A DNA stretch of 64,000 bases from positions 3,529,501 through 3,593,500 of the forward strand of contig JANTQA010000036.1 in assembly GCA_027625915.1 (NCBI GenBank), given 5' to 3'. This DNA is from Anaeramoeba flamelloides. Lineage: Eukaryota; Metamonada; Anaeramoebidae. Position 1 is the first letter of the stretch. Each line of letters begins with the position of its first letter. The notes under the pieces were generated by a model, which worked only from the letters and a program-made list of their open reading frames with translations, was not told the DNA's origin and made no database searches. The position numbers and the translations under genes were made by a program. This document shows positions 1-13,500 of this stretch, one piece after another.

Positions 1-1552
1 GGGTAACATTATTTTGATCTTCGTTGGTGTCAAATTTGATTGTTCTTTCCTTAATTGTAACAATTTTATTATCAATAATTTTACCCCTGCCGCCTTCTGC
101 CACATGGATTCCACCATAATTTTTTTCGATTATATTTAGTTGGATATTTGGACTAGATCTGGAACCTATTAAGATCCCAAATCCTCTATTCGACAGAATT
201 TTATTTTTAATTAAATCACCATTTGTTTCGTTCATAATTTCAATCCCAGAGCTTCTATTCTTGGTAATTTGGTTATTTTTTAAAATAACCTTTGAAGCAA
301 TTGATTTTAATCCGCAAATTTTATTTTCAGATATTTGATTTTCAATTATATGGACATCTGGTGATGTTGTTATTAAAATACCATGCTGTTGATTTTGTAA
401 AATTTCATTTTGCTTGATCATCGCATGCTTGGCGTCTTCAAAAAAGATTCCACTTAAATGGTTTTTATAAATTAAATTTTCTTCAACAAAAAGCTTCCCC
501 TGGTTCCTAATAGCTATACCATGACTACAGCCCGTTAATTCATTTCTTCGGATAATGGGTATCGACTTTGGCCCCTTTGATAAAATACATGCAAATGGAG
601 GATTGGGACTAGTGCTTTGAATGTAACACCCTTCAATTCTTGTGTTTCCCTTAATAATTTCAACAATCCCAAAGTTAGATCTGACTTTATTGGTGTTATT
701 TTCCAAGGTTAAATTGAACAATCCACAATTGTCTGCCTGGAATCGAAAAATGGGCCTTGCAGATGACGAGGAAATAATGATTGATTCTGCAGAAATGCTT
801 TTTTTACCTTGAATTCTTAACCTTGGTATGGTGATATCTAGCCCATCAGTGTAATAAATCCCAGAAGATAACTCAATAATGTCTTCAGTTTGTGCCAAAT
901 AAAGCGCTTCAGTTAAAGTTGTAACATTTTCACCTTCAGTCCCCACAGTGATAACAGTTCCGATCCTTCTATGCCCATATGAAAAGGATCCAAAGCTATT
1001 ATTAGAAAAATTTCCCTTAATTTCGTTACCATACTTTTGTTCATACCCCTTTTGTGATTTGGAGCGATTTTCTTTTTCTTCCATTTCTTGCTTTTGCTCT
1101 TGCTTTTGCTCTTGCCCTTGCTCTCGCTCTTGCTCTTGCTCTTGCTCTTGCTTTTGCTTTTGCTTGCTTTTTTCATCAATCTTTGGATCATCAACAAATA
1201 ATATTTTTGTTAATAAATTTAATTCCTCTTTTTTGGTTTTTCCATTCTGTTGCTCCTCTTGGATTTCTAATCTTTCAATAATTTCATCAAGTTGATTATA
1301 TACTTCTTCAAATGTTAACCTTCGATCAGGTTCTTCACTCCAACACGTTTCAATTAAAGTTTTAATTTCGGGATCAATTTGCTCGCTAATTTTCGGCCGT
1401 TTGGGGTTATTGTTTGTATTTTTAAAATGAAATGCAAAGATTTGATTCTCTGTTAAATCAAGGAATGGCCTTTCTTTGGAAATCATTTCTAATAAAATAA
1501 GTGAAAATGAATATACATCACATTGATAACTATAACTTTCTGCTCTTGCAAC
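1..1552 (-). CDS. Exon 5 of the kinase gene: kinase C-lobe, Q/E/K linker and beta-helix repeats (partial)
   Basis: This frame is open from the acceptor at 1553-1554 to the window edge (517 codons plus one base). It finishes the kinase with DVYSFSLILLEM, ERPF and CWSEEPDRRLTFEEV. About 35 residues later comes a run of KQ and EQ pairs. From roughly residue 580 the text is a parallel beta-helix: repeated N-x-I and G-I strands such as NNQITKNRSSGIEIM, NKILSNRGFGILI and NIIEKNYGGIHV, spaced about 22-25 residues apart. This is the NosD/CASH-like pattern known from carbohydrate-binding or surface proteins. The overlapping SKSKSK and CSCSCF frames at 913-1295 are shadows of the linker. The gene continues beyond position 1. 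Confidence 0.9.
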
Positions 1553-4500
1553 CTTTTTGGGTTTTTTTATTTATTTTATTTTGATTTAATATTGATTTAT
1601 TTTTTATTTATTAGATATTTATTTTTTTTATTATATTGTTTGTATTTATTTTTTATTTAATAGAAATTTATTTTTTTTATAATAAATTTTTTAGTTATTT
1701 TTTTTTCCATAATTTTTTTTTTTTTTTTTTTTATTCAAAAATACGTAAAAATAAATTTATTGATTTTTAAAGATTTATTTTTTATATTTTATTTTTATTG
1801 TTTTATGTTTTTTTTTTTTTCTAGAAAATGTCAAAATTTCAGACAACTACTATTCACCAAAGATTTTTTAATTTTTTGAAAAATAAAGCTGAACGAAGAA
1901 AATTAAAATGGAAAAAGAATAAAATTGTAATGTATTTTTATATAAACTCAAACTTTTTCTTTGTAAAAATTAAAAGTATATAATTCTTGATAACTACTAA
2001 TGAGATTGAGATTAGATCGCTGAAAAGTTTAGGATAGCACCATAGTTACTGTGTAAAGATTTTGGGAAATACATTAACTTATTAGGCAAAGTTTGAAAAT
2101 TTTTCTGATCTTTCTTTTTCTGAATTCTATTTGGGTTAAATAAGAAGTATTGTACTAAGGAAATTTGACTTTAAAAATGTTATTTAAAGTCAAATTTTAG
2201 AAGAGTTTAACCAATTTTTTTTATAACATTTTTAATCTCATAAATCTCAAAAGATCGCCACGTTCAAGGATTTACGACATTATTAAAATTAATTTGGTTT
2301 AAGGAACCAAATTATTTGATTAAAAGAAGACAAAGAAAAAAGTCCTTCATTTATTCCTTAAAGGATGGAAATTGAATAAATCCCCTTTCTTTGTTTAAAA
2401 CAATGTTGAAAATCAAACAACATTTTTGGTTTTGGTTCGATAAAAATCAATATCATTTTTTTTTTTTTATTGTAATTTAAGGGAGGAGTTTAGAATTCCT
2501 CCTGTTTGCCCGAATTCCTAAACTTGAATTTAGAAATCGTATAATAGATTCAAACATAGTCTTATTATCTACTAGAGCTAATAAAGATATTGAATCTTGT
2601 TTATTAATAATATTATAAATATTATTATTATTTAAAATAAGTGAAAAATTATTTTTTTCTAATTCAGAAATCCAGATTTTACGATTATTTTCATAGGCTG
2701 GGCAGTCGTTAGGTTTTCCAGAATTTAAAAGAATGGAGTAAAATCAAAGATTTTACGCAATTCTTTGAATCCTGGAAAACCTAGACACGATCACAGAGAA
2801 AATGATCCAAATCTTCAATGATATCCAAATCTTTATTTATTTTACACAATTGACAAAATTGTGATTTATTTTTGTTCATAAAATAAGAATATCTATTAAG
2901 ATAATTTGTATAATTTCTTAACTTTAGAATAGAAGTTGAACCCTTCCATTTTAAATATTTTTTGTCGTTAGGTTTTTTTTAATTTAAGAAATAAACAGAA
3001 AATTTTAATAAATTTTCGGTTTATTTCTTAAATTAAAAAAAACCTAGACACGACTGTTTGTTAATATTTCCCTGTATCAAAATTATTTTCAAATAATTTT
3101 GTGGAGTGTCTAGGTTTTCCAGAATTCAAAGGAATAGAGAAAAATCTTAGATTTTACTCAATTCTTTTGAATTCTGGAAAACCTAACGACATTTCCAACT
3201 TGGACTATTTTTTAATTGATTAATTCGGTAAACTTCGAGTTCAGATTCTAATTCTTTTAAATTTCGAGCTTTCCAATTAATGTTTTCTGTTTCTTTTTCT
3301 CTGAAGGGGAGAAGATTTATTAATTTATCAAATCCCAAAATTTTTAATTTTTGAATTAATTTGAATTTTCTTTTTGTAAATTGTGATTCTTGCCAAATCA
3401 ATTTTTGCTTCAGTTTTATAGATAAGTCTTGGGGAATGTGGGTTTATTAATAGCGATTCTGTGATTTTCTTATTAATCCAAATATCAATTTTTTTGAAAT
3501 CAGATTCTGTAAAGTCAAATATCTCCAACCCATATAATAGTTGACTATGTAAAACGGCTTTAAAGAATTGAATTTTTAACCCATTAGAAAAATTCCTTTC
3601 TTTAAAAATATGGAGGACTTTTTCAAAATTATTATTGACCTTTTCAAAGTTAAATTTTAGATGAGTTTTTTTGTCTAACCAAATACCAAGATATAAAATT
3701 TCTTTCGGTATTAGGGTTTTTTTTGTTTTATCATCATTTGGATTCATTCCAAAATCTTTTATTATAAAATCAATATCATTTTAAAAAAATAAAAAATGTT
3801 TGATCTCTTTTTTTCTTTGAAAAAAGAGAAAAGAGACCATTTATAGAAAAATTTCAAAAGGTGAAAAAAACACAATTACAAAATTTTTGAAAAATTTAAA
3901 AAAAAAACATTTTTTATTTAGATGTAAAATTTTAGTAGGAATGTTCAAAATCAAGTCACTGTTAAGAGCACATAATGAATACAGAGTTTTATGTTTGATC
4001 GCCTTTGAATGTTTCTTAACAAGCATGAAATAAAAAGGGAGATAGAGACTCATTGAAAAATTGGACGCTCTAGTTTGTCTTTGCGGGATTTTAAACCAAG
4101 TTTTATCACCGATGTATGAAAATGTAAAATTTAACTTCAATGTTTTCGTTAACTCCATTTGGAGAAAAAGATCCTTTGAAGAGCAAGTTCTTCAAAGTAT
4201 CATTGAAAAATCACAAATTAGTTTAAATTTTTTTGTTTTTTGTTGATTGTGTAGAGTTAGATCCTGAGTTGCAAAAAATAAATAGCATCCCATATTGTTT
4301 CATTTGTTCAAAAATCAAAAGCTATAATTCCTTGTTTTGGATCCCCTTCCAGAATCAAGAATATGATATTGTTCGAGTGTTAAGAGGATATTAATCTTCG
4401 TTCTGAAGAACTCCTCAATATAATTTTATATCACTTCGAACAATATAATATTTCTCGTTCTTCCAGGCCAAACTCCGATTATAACAAGGTGATTATTTCC

Positions 4501-7500
4501 AAATCAAAACAATAAAGAACTCTATTTTTTTTTTTTCAAACACAAATTTTTTATTTGTGAAATTTTTAGTAAATAATTCTTGATAACTATCGATAAGAAA
4601 GAGATTAAAACTCTTAATAGTTTAAGATAGCACTGTAGTTACTGTGTAAAGATTTTGAGTAATCATTAGGTTATTAGACAAAATTTGAAAATTTTGCTGA
4701 TCTTTTTCAATTCGATTTTTTTTGGGTATAATAACAAGTATTTTATTAATAAATTTAACTTAAAGACAGAACCCCTGAAATTTGAAAAAGAATTTATATT
4801 ACCAAACCTTTCAAAATTTTCAGAGAATCAAAAAAGAAAAAAAAATATTTTTTTTGTTATTCTTATAATCAATTTGGCTTGCATTGACAAACAAAACTTT
4901 ACAATAAAAAAAAAACTCGTGATGTTTGAATACCGTTTATTCTAATAATTAAAAAGTATACATATTATTTTCATTTCCCTTTAATTTTCAAATCACAGAA
5001 ATCACAGAAATTACAGAAATCTTGATCTCAAAATTATGATAACTTTTTGATTTTTATTTCTAACAAGGCAAGTCAATTTAGTAACTTTGTTGTTTTACTA
5101 GTTCTAAATTAGTCATAAAAGGTGGATTCAAAATGATAAATTTTGAAATGATCAGAACTAGAAGATTATAGGTTTGTTTAAAAATAAAATGATTTTCGAG
5201 TAAGAGCTCTAATAAAGGATAAATTATAGCTTTCCGGTACTTGATAAAATATTTTTTTTAACCAAAAATACTTGTATATTGCCAAAAAGAAAATTAATAA
5301 CAATTTTTTTTTGGGAAGATTAAGAGGATTTGATTTAAGTTCAGGTATAAAAGTCTTGGCTTTTTTAGAAAAAAAATGATGACTGGAAAAAAATTTTTAA
5401 TTAAACCTTTCAGTACATTACTATTTTTTTTCCAAGAATTGTAAAGAATTCAAATAGTTTAAATATGAATCATTTAATAATAAAAAAAAAAAAATTTGTT
5501 ATTTTTTTGAATTCCAAAAGTATTAAATATTAAAATCAAAATTTTCAAACTTGGGAAAAAACAGACGAAATTTAATGATCTAAATTATTTTTAATTATAA
5601 TTTTTATTAGATAATCAACTAAACTAAAATTCAAAATTTTCCACACAGCTAAAACGTTCCAAACAATCACAATAATACAATTGCATTGAAATTGGAGATA
5701 ATTTTGATTTTTGTAAAATATGAAAATCATTTTTTCATCTTTTAGTTTTTTGTTTTCATTTCATTGTTTGAATTACCTAATTTGTTTCGTTGGATCAATT
5801 TTTTTTTCAACCATCGATATTAGGTTAATGTTGAGTTGTTCCAAATAGAAGAACTCAAATAAAATTAGTTGGTAGTATCTAACCATTTGATCGATCAACA
5901 TTCCTAATAGAATTTAAACAAATTTACTAATGTATTTTTTTTTTTTGCTCTCTCCAAAATTTTTAACACACCCATGATTTATTGGTATTGATAATTATTT
6001 ATTTTTTGTTTTATGAGTATTGTAATTTATATATAAGTGTTAACATTTCAATTAGTGAATGGTTCTAATTTTGTAAATCTTCTTGAATTGATTAAATAAG
6101 TTTTTTTTTTCACAAATCGAATTTTGGTGTGTTAAAAATTTTGAATTGGGGTTTATTAATTATAATCTGGTTATTTTTATTTATTCAAACTATATTATTG
6201 AAACTAACATATTTTTTAAATTTTGAGATTAAAAATTTAAATTTTAATTTGAAAATTCTCATTAAAAATTTTACAAAAAATGCAAATGAAATTGTAATGA
6301 AAATAAAATCATTTGTAGGACCAAATTAAATAAAAATCTCAATTGATTTTCTAGAATTCAAAAAAATCGAGAAAAATCTTAAATTTTTACTCTATTATTT
6401 TGAATTTTGGAAAATCAATCGTTAGGTACTTTTTATTTTAAGAACTGAAAAGAAAATTTCAGAAATTTACTTTTTATTTCTTAAATTAAAAAAAAGCTAG
6501 GCACTTGACTGTAATTGACATCATTCTATGTAACTTTACCGCGCTCTATGTCGCCTGACGGTACTCTCACTATGAGAGGATTATAAGTTACTCCGATTTA
6601 TATTTTTTTTCTGATTTTAAATATTTTTTATTTTTGATTTTTTTTTATTTGTTTTTTTTACCTTAAGTTTTCTAACCATAAGAGAGTAGAATAATGCTTT
6701 AATGATTGAAACTATGAGTGTGGGTATGATATTTTTTTAAAAAAATATTTCGTACCAAAATTATCTAATATTATATTCAGAATTTTTGTATACTAATTTC
6801 GCTAGTTTAGTAGGATGTAGGGTAACTTTTTGAGATCTAGACTAATAAAAGAGGTACTCTTGATTCTCTTCAGAAAAAAACAAAAAGGTTTGAATTTCAT
6901 GGAAAATGAAAAAATATACACTATACAAATACATTAATTGCATGGAATTTCCAATTAAATTTAGGATGAAAATCGTTTTTATTTTTATTAAACTGTTCTT
7001 CGATTCATTCATCTTATTGTTTAAGAATTGATGAATATTTAATCTAAACAGCAATTTAATTTTTAGTCACAATGAAAGTAAGATAAGAAAATAACAATAC
7101 TTTTCATTTTTCTTCAATTTGGAGATGATTTTTGATTTTCGAATTATTTATATTCATTTTTTTTGTTTTCATTTAATTTTAAAATTACACAATGGCTTTT
7201 TCGTTCGATCAAAAAATTTTTTTTGAATGATTGACATTAGGTTAAAGTGAAAATCTTTAAATAATAAAAAAAAAAAAAACAAATAAAATTAGTTGATGGT
7301 ATTTAACCATTGGATTGATCAATATTTGTTAATAAAATTTGAACAAATTTTTACTCTTTAATTTTTTTTTTATTGTTTTCGTCCAAGAATTTTGACAGAT
7401 ATTTTGTTTTATTCTGTTTTTATAATTATTTATTTTTTGTTTTTTTTTACTTTTCAAAAATTAACACATTTTATGATGAAAGTGTACAAAAGAATAAGAA

Positions 7501-10500
7501 AGTATTCTAAACTTTGTTTCAGTCAAAGGGTCCCAGCATTTTTTTCCAAATATCAATTATTTTTTATAAATGAGTTTTGAAGATTAAATAAGAAATAAGT
7601 AGAATAATAAACATCAAAGAATAGTTGATATCCATTAAACCCCTTTAAACACATGTAATTCACTCTACTACGACTGGGCCCCTTTGACTGGAAAATGGTT
7701 TTAATAAGATTTTGAATAATTTTACAAATTCTGATATTTTTTCATAATAAAGCAAAAATTAATATTACTGCCAATTTTAGGATTATATTATACCAAAAAA
7801 TATATTCATAACTTTTTACATTATTATTCAAATTATGATTAAAAAAAAAATTCAGGATTATTCTGTCAATCTTAACATGATAATTTATAATTATTAGTTT
7901 GTCTATAACATTCAAATGATTTTTTTATTAATATTATTTTATTCTATTCTATTTTTATTAATATACATATTATATATATATATATATTAAAATATTCAAT
8001 TTCTAATTTAATTTTTATATTTCTTATTATTTTTGTTTTTAATTTTTATAATTCCGTACATTGAAATTAAATATAATTATGTAATCAATCTGTAAGTTTT
8101 TAAATTTTCATTAAAAATTGTTAAAAAAATTCGAATATTTGTTCATATTAAAACTTTTGGGTTTAAAAATTTTTTATAAATATTATTAATTTAAATAAAG
8201 GAATTAAACGTTTGTAAAAATAAAATCATGATATTGATCAAGAAATGAATTGTTACCTCAGGTGCCATGTATCTGTATGTACCACAAACAGTCCTTAAAC
8301 TTTGGCCTGTGTCTTTTTTTTTCGAGGTACCAAAATCGATAATTTTTGCAATCATCCTTCCTTCTTCCTCTGTTAAAAGAATATTTTTTGGTTTTAAATC
8401 ACGATGAATTATTTTTGAATCATGCAGAAATCTCATTCCATTTGCGATCTGTTTACCAATTTTTAGCCATTGGATCAGAGATATATCTATTTTGTAGTTC
8501 ATTAAAATATCATTTAGGTTCCCAAATCTATAAAATGTCATAACAATACAATATGGCGGTGTGATCGTCCCACCAAGTAAATTAACAACATTTGGGTGTT
8601 GAAGTTTTCTAATATAAAAGAGAAAAATAATTAATATACAAGGTTAGATAAATGGATATAATAAAAACAGAATAATTAAATAAAAGAAAAAGAAAAAGAA
8701 AAATAATATTAATGAAGGAAAAAAGTTTTAACAACTAAAATAAAAAAATAATCTTTAACAAAGCATGTTTTGATTTTAATAAAATTTGAAATTTTGGTTC
8801 TGTTTTCTTTTTTTTTTTTAATTTTTGTATTTTTTTTAATTTTTGTATTTTTTCAATGCTTTTTGGGTTTTTGAAAAATTACATAAGAAAATATATTGCT
8901 CTTAATTTGTAATGAAATTGGTGAACTACTATTTAAACAAGCATTTGATTTCATAAGAGTTAATTTATTTTTGGGATTGTTATTTCAATTTTTGTGATTA
9001 CATTAATTTTAGTCTATTGATAATCAACACACAATTCAATAGTTTTTTGGAAAATGTTTTTTATTGTGGCTTTGATATGATAATCGTTTTAAAAAAGGTG
9101 TCAAATATAAAAAAAATAATCTAGTAGTCATGAAACATGCTATTAACTACAATCGAACAATTTTTGTAACACAACTGATAAATTATTATTCCATACTTTT
9201 TTTAAAAAATATTTATCTCATTTCCAAATTAATAAATAATTTAATTCTTTCAAAAAAAAGGATGTTTTTTTATTTTTTTATTTGGTTTATTAATCAATTT
9301 TATTTATCTTTAAAGTGGTTACATAAGCTATTTGCTTTTAAAGAGATTAACGTAACAATGGATTTTCCGAAAATTAAAGTAAGTTGTAATTGTGGTGTAA
9401 ATTATATTAGTTCTATATGGTTCAAATAACTTTAAAATATCCATTATTAACTATTATTGAAACAATAATTTCTTAAATTTTTTACTAATGATTGCTATTA
9501 AAAATTTTCATTTTGGAATTATTTTTTTTTAATTAATTTTTCATATCTAAAAATAGAAACTAAAAATAATAGTATTCCAATATTTAAAAATTAATGTTTA
9601 GAACTTACAAATAATAATAACCATTTTGAAAAAAATTTGGGTAATTAAAAAAAATTGGGTCAGTCAAAAATTTGTTTTCGTTTTTTAAATAATAAATATT
9701 AGCAAAATGGTTTTTGATCAAAGTAAAATTTTATGAACAAATCTTACATTTAAGAAAAACCAAAGTCATTATCAATAATAATTTTCAAATGCAATATTAT
9801 CTTGTTGCATTTTAACCTTTTAGAATTACTGTGGAACTCTAAAAAACAAAAATTTATTTTTAATTGTCAACTTTACTAAAAATGTTGATTTTTTTTATTA
9901 GATTACGTTCCAAGATCAAGTTAATCGTTGTTTGGGAAGACCAAAAATTAATAATTGTTTTAAATTAAGGTTTGTCTATGGGGATTTAAAGAATTTAAAT
10001 GATTTCTGAAATCTTGATATTTCGGTATTTTGAAGTTTTGATTGTAAACATTAGTGGAAAACAACCTCTTTCGAAAAAACAGCTTTTTTGGAAGATTTTA
10101 TTATTCAATTTGGTTTAAAAGGATATTTAAGATTAACCGTGATAAATTTGCGTTCATTAACAATGATAAATATCTTATTAGATTAATAGATTTTAATATT
10201 TCCTATTAAATAGTTCTCTTATTTTTAGTAAAGTTGACAATTAAAAATAAATTTTTGTATTTTTGGAGTTCCACAGTAATTCTAAAAGGTTAAAATGCAA
10301 CAATTTAATTTTACTTCTGAAAATTATTATTTGATAGTGACTTTGGTTTTTCTTAAATGTAAGATTTGTTCATAAAATTTTACTTTGATCAAAAACCATT
10401 TTGCTAATATTTATTATTTAAAAAACGAAAACAAATTTTTGACTGACCCAATTTTTTTTAATGACCCAAATTTTTTTCACAATGGTAATTTTTTGAATTT

Positions 10501-13500
10501 TGTATTTTCGAAGATTGGCTCAATGATTATGATAATATGAAGTCTAAAGAATGATTATGTACCTTCTCTCAAAAAATCTAATTGTATTTTAAATATATTT
10601 TCAATCTAGTGAAAATAATTTTTCAAAATAATCTATTCTTTAATTATTTAATTTAAAAGAAAAAGCGGTTTTTTTTACCTTCTAATCTACATCTCTCAAG
10701 AAAAATTTAAGAAAGATATTTTTCAACTTTCAGGTCAAAGTATTGATGATTAAACCATTAAATTTGTCCCCAAATGTAGGGTTTTTTTTCTTAAATTCTT
10801 GAATTTATTTTCTAAAATAGTAATCATTTGTTAATTAATTTGGGCAACATTTAGTATAATTTTACTCTTAGATTTTTTAAAGTTATTTGAATCATATAGA
10901 ACTAATATAATTTAGCTTCAATTACAAATTACTTTAATTTTAGGAAAATCTATGGTAAAAACTTATTCCTTAACAATTTTTTTTTTCTTTTTGTTCTTAA
11001 AAAAATATTCTATATTTTTTTTTGAAATTAATTAGTCTATTATTTTCCAAAAACTTGTTATTAAATTAACATTTTTTTTGATCCAATTTATTAAAATACC
11101 ACATTTAAATTGATCTAAAGGTGATGAAATTGGAAAAAAATCATTTAATCTAAGAATTTTATGAAATAGATTTGAAATAAAAATGAGAAAAATATAATTC
11201 TGTTTTCAATAAATGGTGTTTTAAAAAATTTTAACAACATATTTAATCAAGAAAATTATGTTTTAAACTATTTTCCAGTTAAAAGGGTAGATGTTGTAAT
11301 AGATGAATTGTAAGTATTTAAAGTGTGTTTGAATGGATATTAGAATAAAAAATTTAATTTTTTGAAATTTCAAAATTAAAATCATTTTTTCACTTTTTTC
11401 AGTTTTTCAGTTTTTTTTTCTAAATGTAATTCATTTTTGCAAATTTTTTTTTATTATTACAAGATCGATAGTCACTTGGTAAAAACATAATTTCTTAGTT
11501 TATTTAAACTGTAAGAATGATTGTAGAAAAACCATTTTGATTTCTATTGGGATTTTATTGGATCTTCGATTGAAGATCAAAATGAACATTGTTGTTTTTC
11601 TCAATTAGGTTCTAAGAATTTTTGTTTTTCAATTTTTAAGAAAATCTATGGATTTTTTAGTTTTATTTCATACGGGTACCAACTATTCTTTGATGTGTAT
11701 TATTCTTCTTATTTCTTATTTTGTTCTTTAAAGTTCAATTTATAAAAAATAATTGTTATTTTGGTAAAAAAATATTGGAATCTTTGACAGAAATAAAGTT
11801 TACTTTAATTTTTGTATATTTAATAGAAAGTTATTAAACTTCACTTTTGTAAAATAACTTTATTAAATCAATTTTGATTTAATTTAAAAAGAGAATTGTT
11901 TGTTCATAATGATATTGCGAAATAAAGTTATTGTTATTTTCAAAACAATATCACTAAGTTCATTATTAAGTATGTACATTCCAAATGAATTCTTCAGATA
12001 CATTATAAATATCTTCCTTTTATATTGGTTAAGATCGTTTGAGCTTTTGTCAAAGATCAAAATCCAAAGATTTTTTTTCGTTTTTATTTTTTGTTCTAAT
12101 ATAAATGCCCACTTATCATAAGGTTGTATTAAAAGTAGTATTTATTTTATGGGAAAAATATTGAATTTTATAGAGTTATTAGTACTTTTTTTATATATAA
12201 CTGACTTTAATGAAAAACTAATCGATTAAATATCTCCTTGGGTGTATTTTTAAGGAATTGATCGAAAATAAAATTCAAAAAAAAACGCCAAAAAACACCA
12301 TTTTTCACAAAAAAAACATTTTTAATAATCTGTGGTAAAAAGATCTTAAGGTTTACCATCCCTGAAATTTGAAACAAGATTACCTTGTGCCGGGTGTAGT
12401 GACCACTTGTTAATTTTGATTCTTATCTGATCGATCTTGTGCTTGGTATGGGTTTTAATAGTGGTTCAAAATGGCAATTTTTGACAATTTATTTTTTTTT
12501 TTTCCGAAATCTGAATTGAAGAGTGTAAGACTAATATCTGTTAAGGTAAGTTATAAAAAAAAATTTATTTGTAGGTTGTTAAATTACAATTTTAATTATT
12601 TTGGGTTTTAAATTGATCTTTAAAAAAAATTTTTTTTTCATTTAGTTAATTGACTAAAAAGTAAATCAAATTTTTCAATCAACAACCCAAAAATTTGAAT
12701 TTATTTTTAAACACCTACCAATCTATTAGTCTTATATTCTTCAATTCAGATTTTGGGAGAAAAAAAAAAGAATTGTCAAAAATTGACTTTTTCAACAACT
12801 CTCAAAACCCATTTCCAAGTACAAAATTGATCATAAAAGAACCAAATTAACAAGTGGTCACACCCTACACAAGATAATCTTGTTTCAAATTTCAGGGATT
12901 GTAAGTCTCAAACATCTTTTAACCAATAGAAAAGGAAGATATTTGTAATGTATCTGCAGAATTCATTTGAAACATAAATCTTTAAAAATTAAGAATGAAA
13001 CTTTTCAAATTTTCCCTTTTTTATTTAAAAAACACAAATAGATCGAAAATAAAGTTGTATTTTTTTCAAAATAAAATTCCCAAATCCCTTTAATCCATTC
13101 TAATGCTATACTGAACTTAAAAGTCTAAAAGATCTCATTTAGTTTTGGAATTATCTTATATTTTCATAACGAATGCCAAATAATGAAAAAAAATGGTTAT
13201 TTTCAAGACTTTAAAAATATATTAAAGCTATTTTAAAAAATCAATTCAAAGATTTGTGATACAGTTCTAAAAATACTAGTTAATCCAAAACAAACGCACC
13301 TAAATTGTTTTTCGCTTCAAGAAAACTATAGACACTCAATGAAATGATTTAATCAATAATTTAAAACAAAAAAATTTGAGTGTATTCTGAGGTATTATTT
13401 ATTATTACTCTTATTTTCTAATTAAAAAATGAAAATTTTTAGTTCACTTTCCAAAATATTTATCAAACTTAATAAGTTGAAGAAAATCCAAAGATCTTAA

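Larger units (their letters stand above)
2460..3765 (-). mobile_element. 5'-truncated LINE (non-LTR retrotransposon), RT end and zinc-finger C-terminus
   Basis: The 17-bp sequence AAAATCAATATCATTTT flanks it on both sides (2443-2459 and 3766-3782), a clear target-site duplication. A T-run at 2460-2468 is the poly(A) tail of a minus-strand element. At 3747-3328 it encodes the end of a reverse transcriptase (YLGIWLDKKTHLKFNF, KAVLHSQLLYGLEIF). Near 2900-2790 it encodes a terminal zinc-knuckle-like segment (CQLC...HFLC). Only the last part of a LINE ORF2 remains. Three foldback hairpins are inserted in it, so it is older than they are. The frame is broken outside the hairpins too. Confidence 0.85.
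1553..8256 (-). other. 6.7 kb intron 4 of the kinase gene, filled with repeats
   Basis: Donor GTAACA follows the APE codon and acceptor AAAAAG precedes the exon 5 GTT. The intron contains, from left to right: an AT-rich stretch 1553-1930, dispersed repeat F, a LINE insertion, dispersed repeat G, a second partial F, dispersed repeat N at about 5612-5960, two hairpins at 6342-6507, a diverged N copy at about 7105-7370 and a small Tc1-like element at 7508-7702. No host gene was seen in it. Confidence 0.8.

Noticed and set aside
913-1295. Ser/Lys-rich and Cys/Ser-rich frames on both strands
   Set aside because: They are out-of-frame readings of the Q/E/K linker of the kinase exon, which is the only frame continuing with domain-like text on both sides.
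3841-4158. 105-codon minus-strand frame in repeat G
   Set aside because: The equivalent frame in the other G copy is broken and the differences do not favour silent sites; no domain is recognised.
1935-4760. F-G-F order as a pair of long terminal repeats
   Set aside because: The second F is short and similarity fades; there is no primer-binding site or polyprotein, and G carries no recognisable genes.
6129-6329. 66-codon hydrophobic frame
   Set aside because: Composition is that of AT-rich noncoding DNA, and it ends against a hairpin insertion; no splice or homology support.
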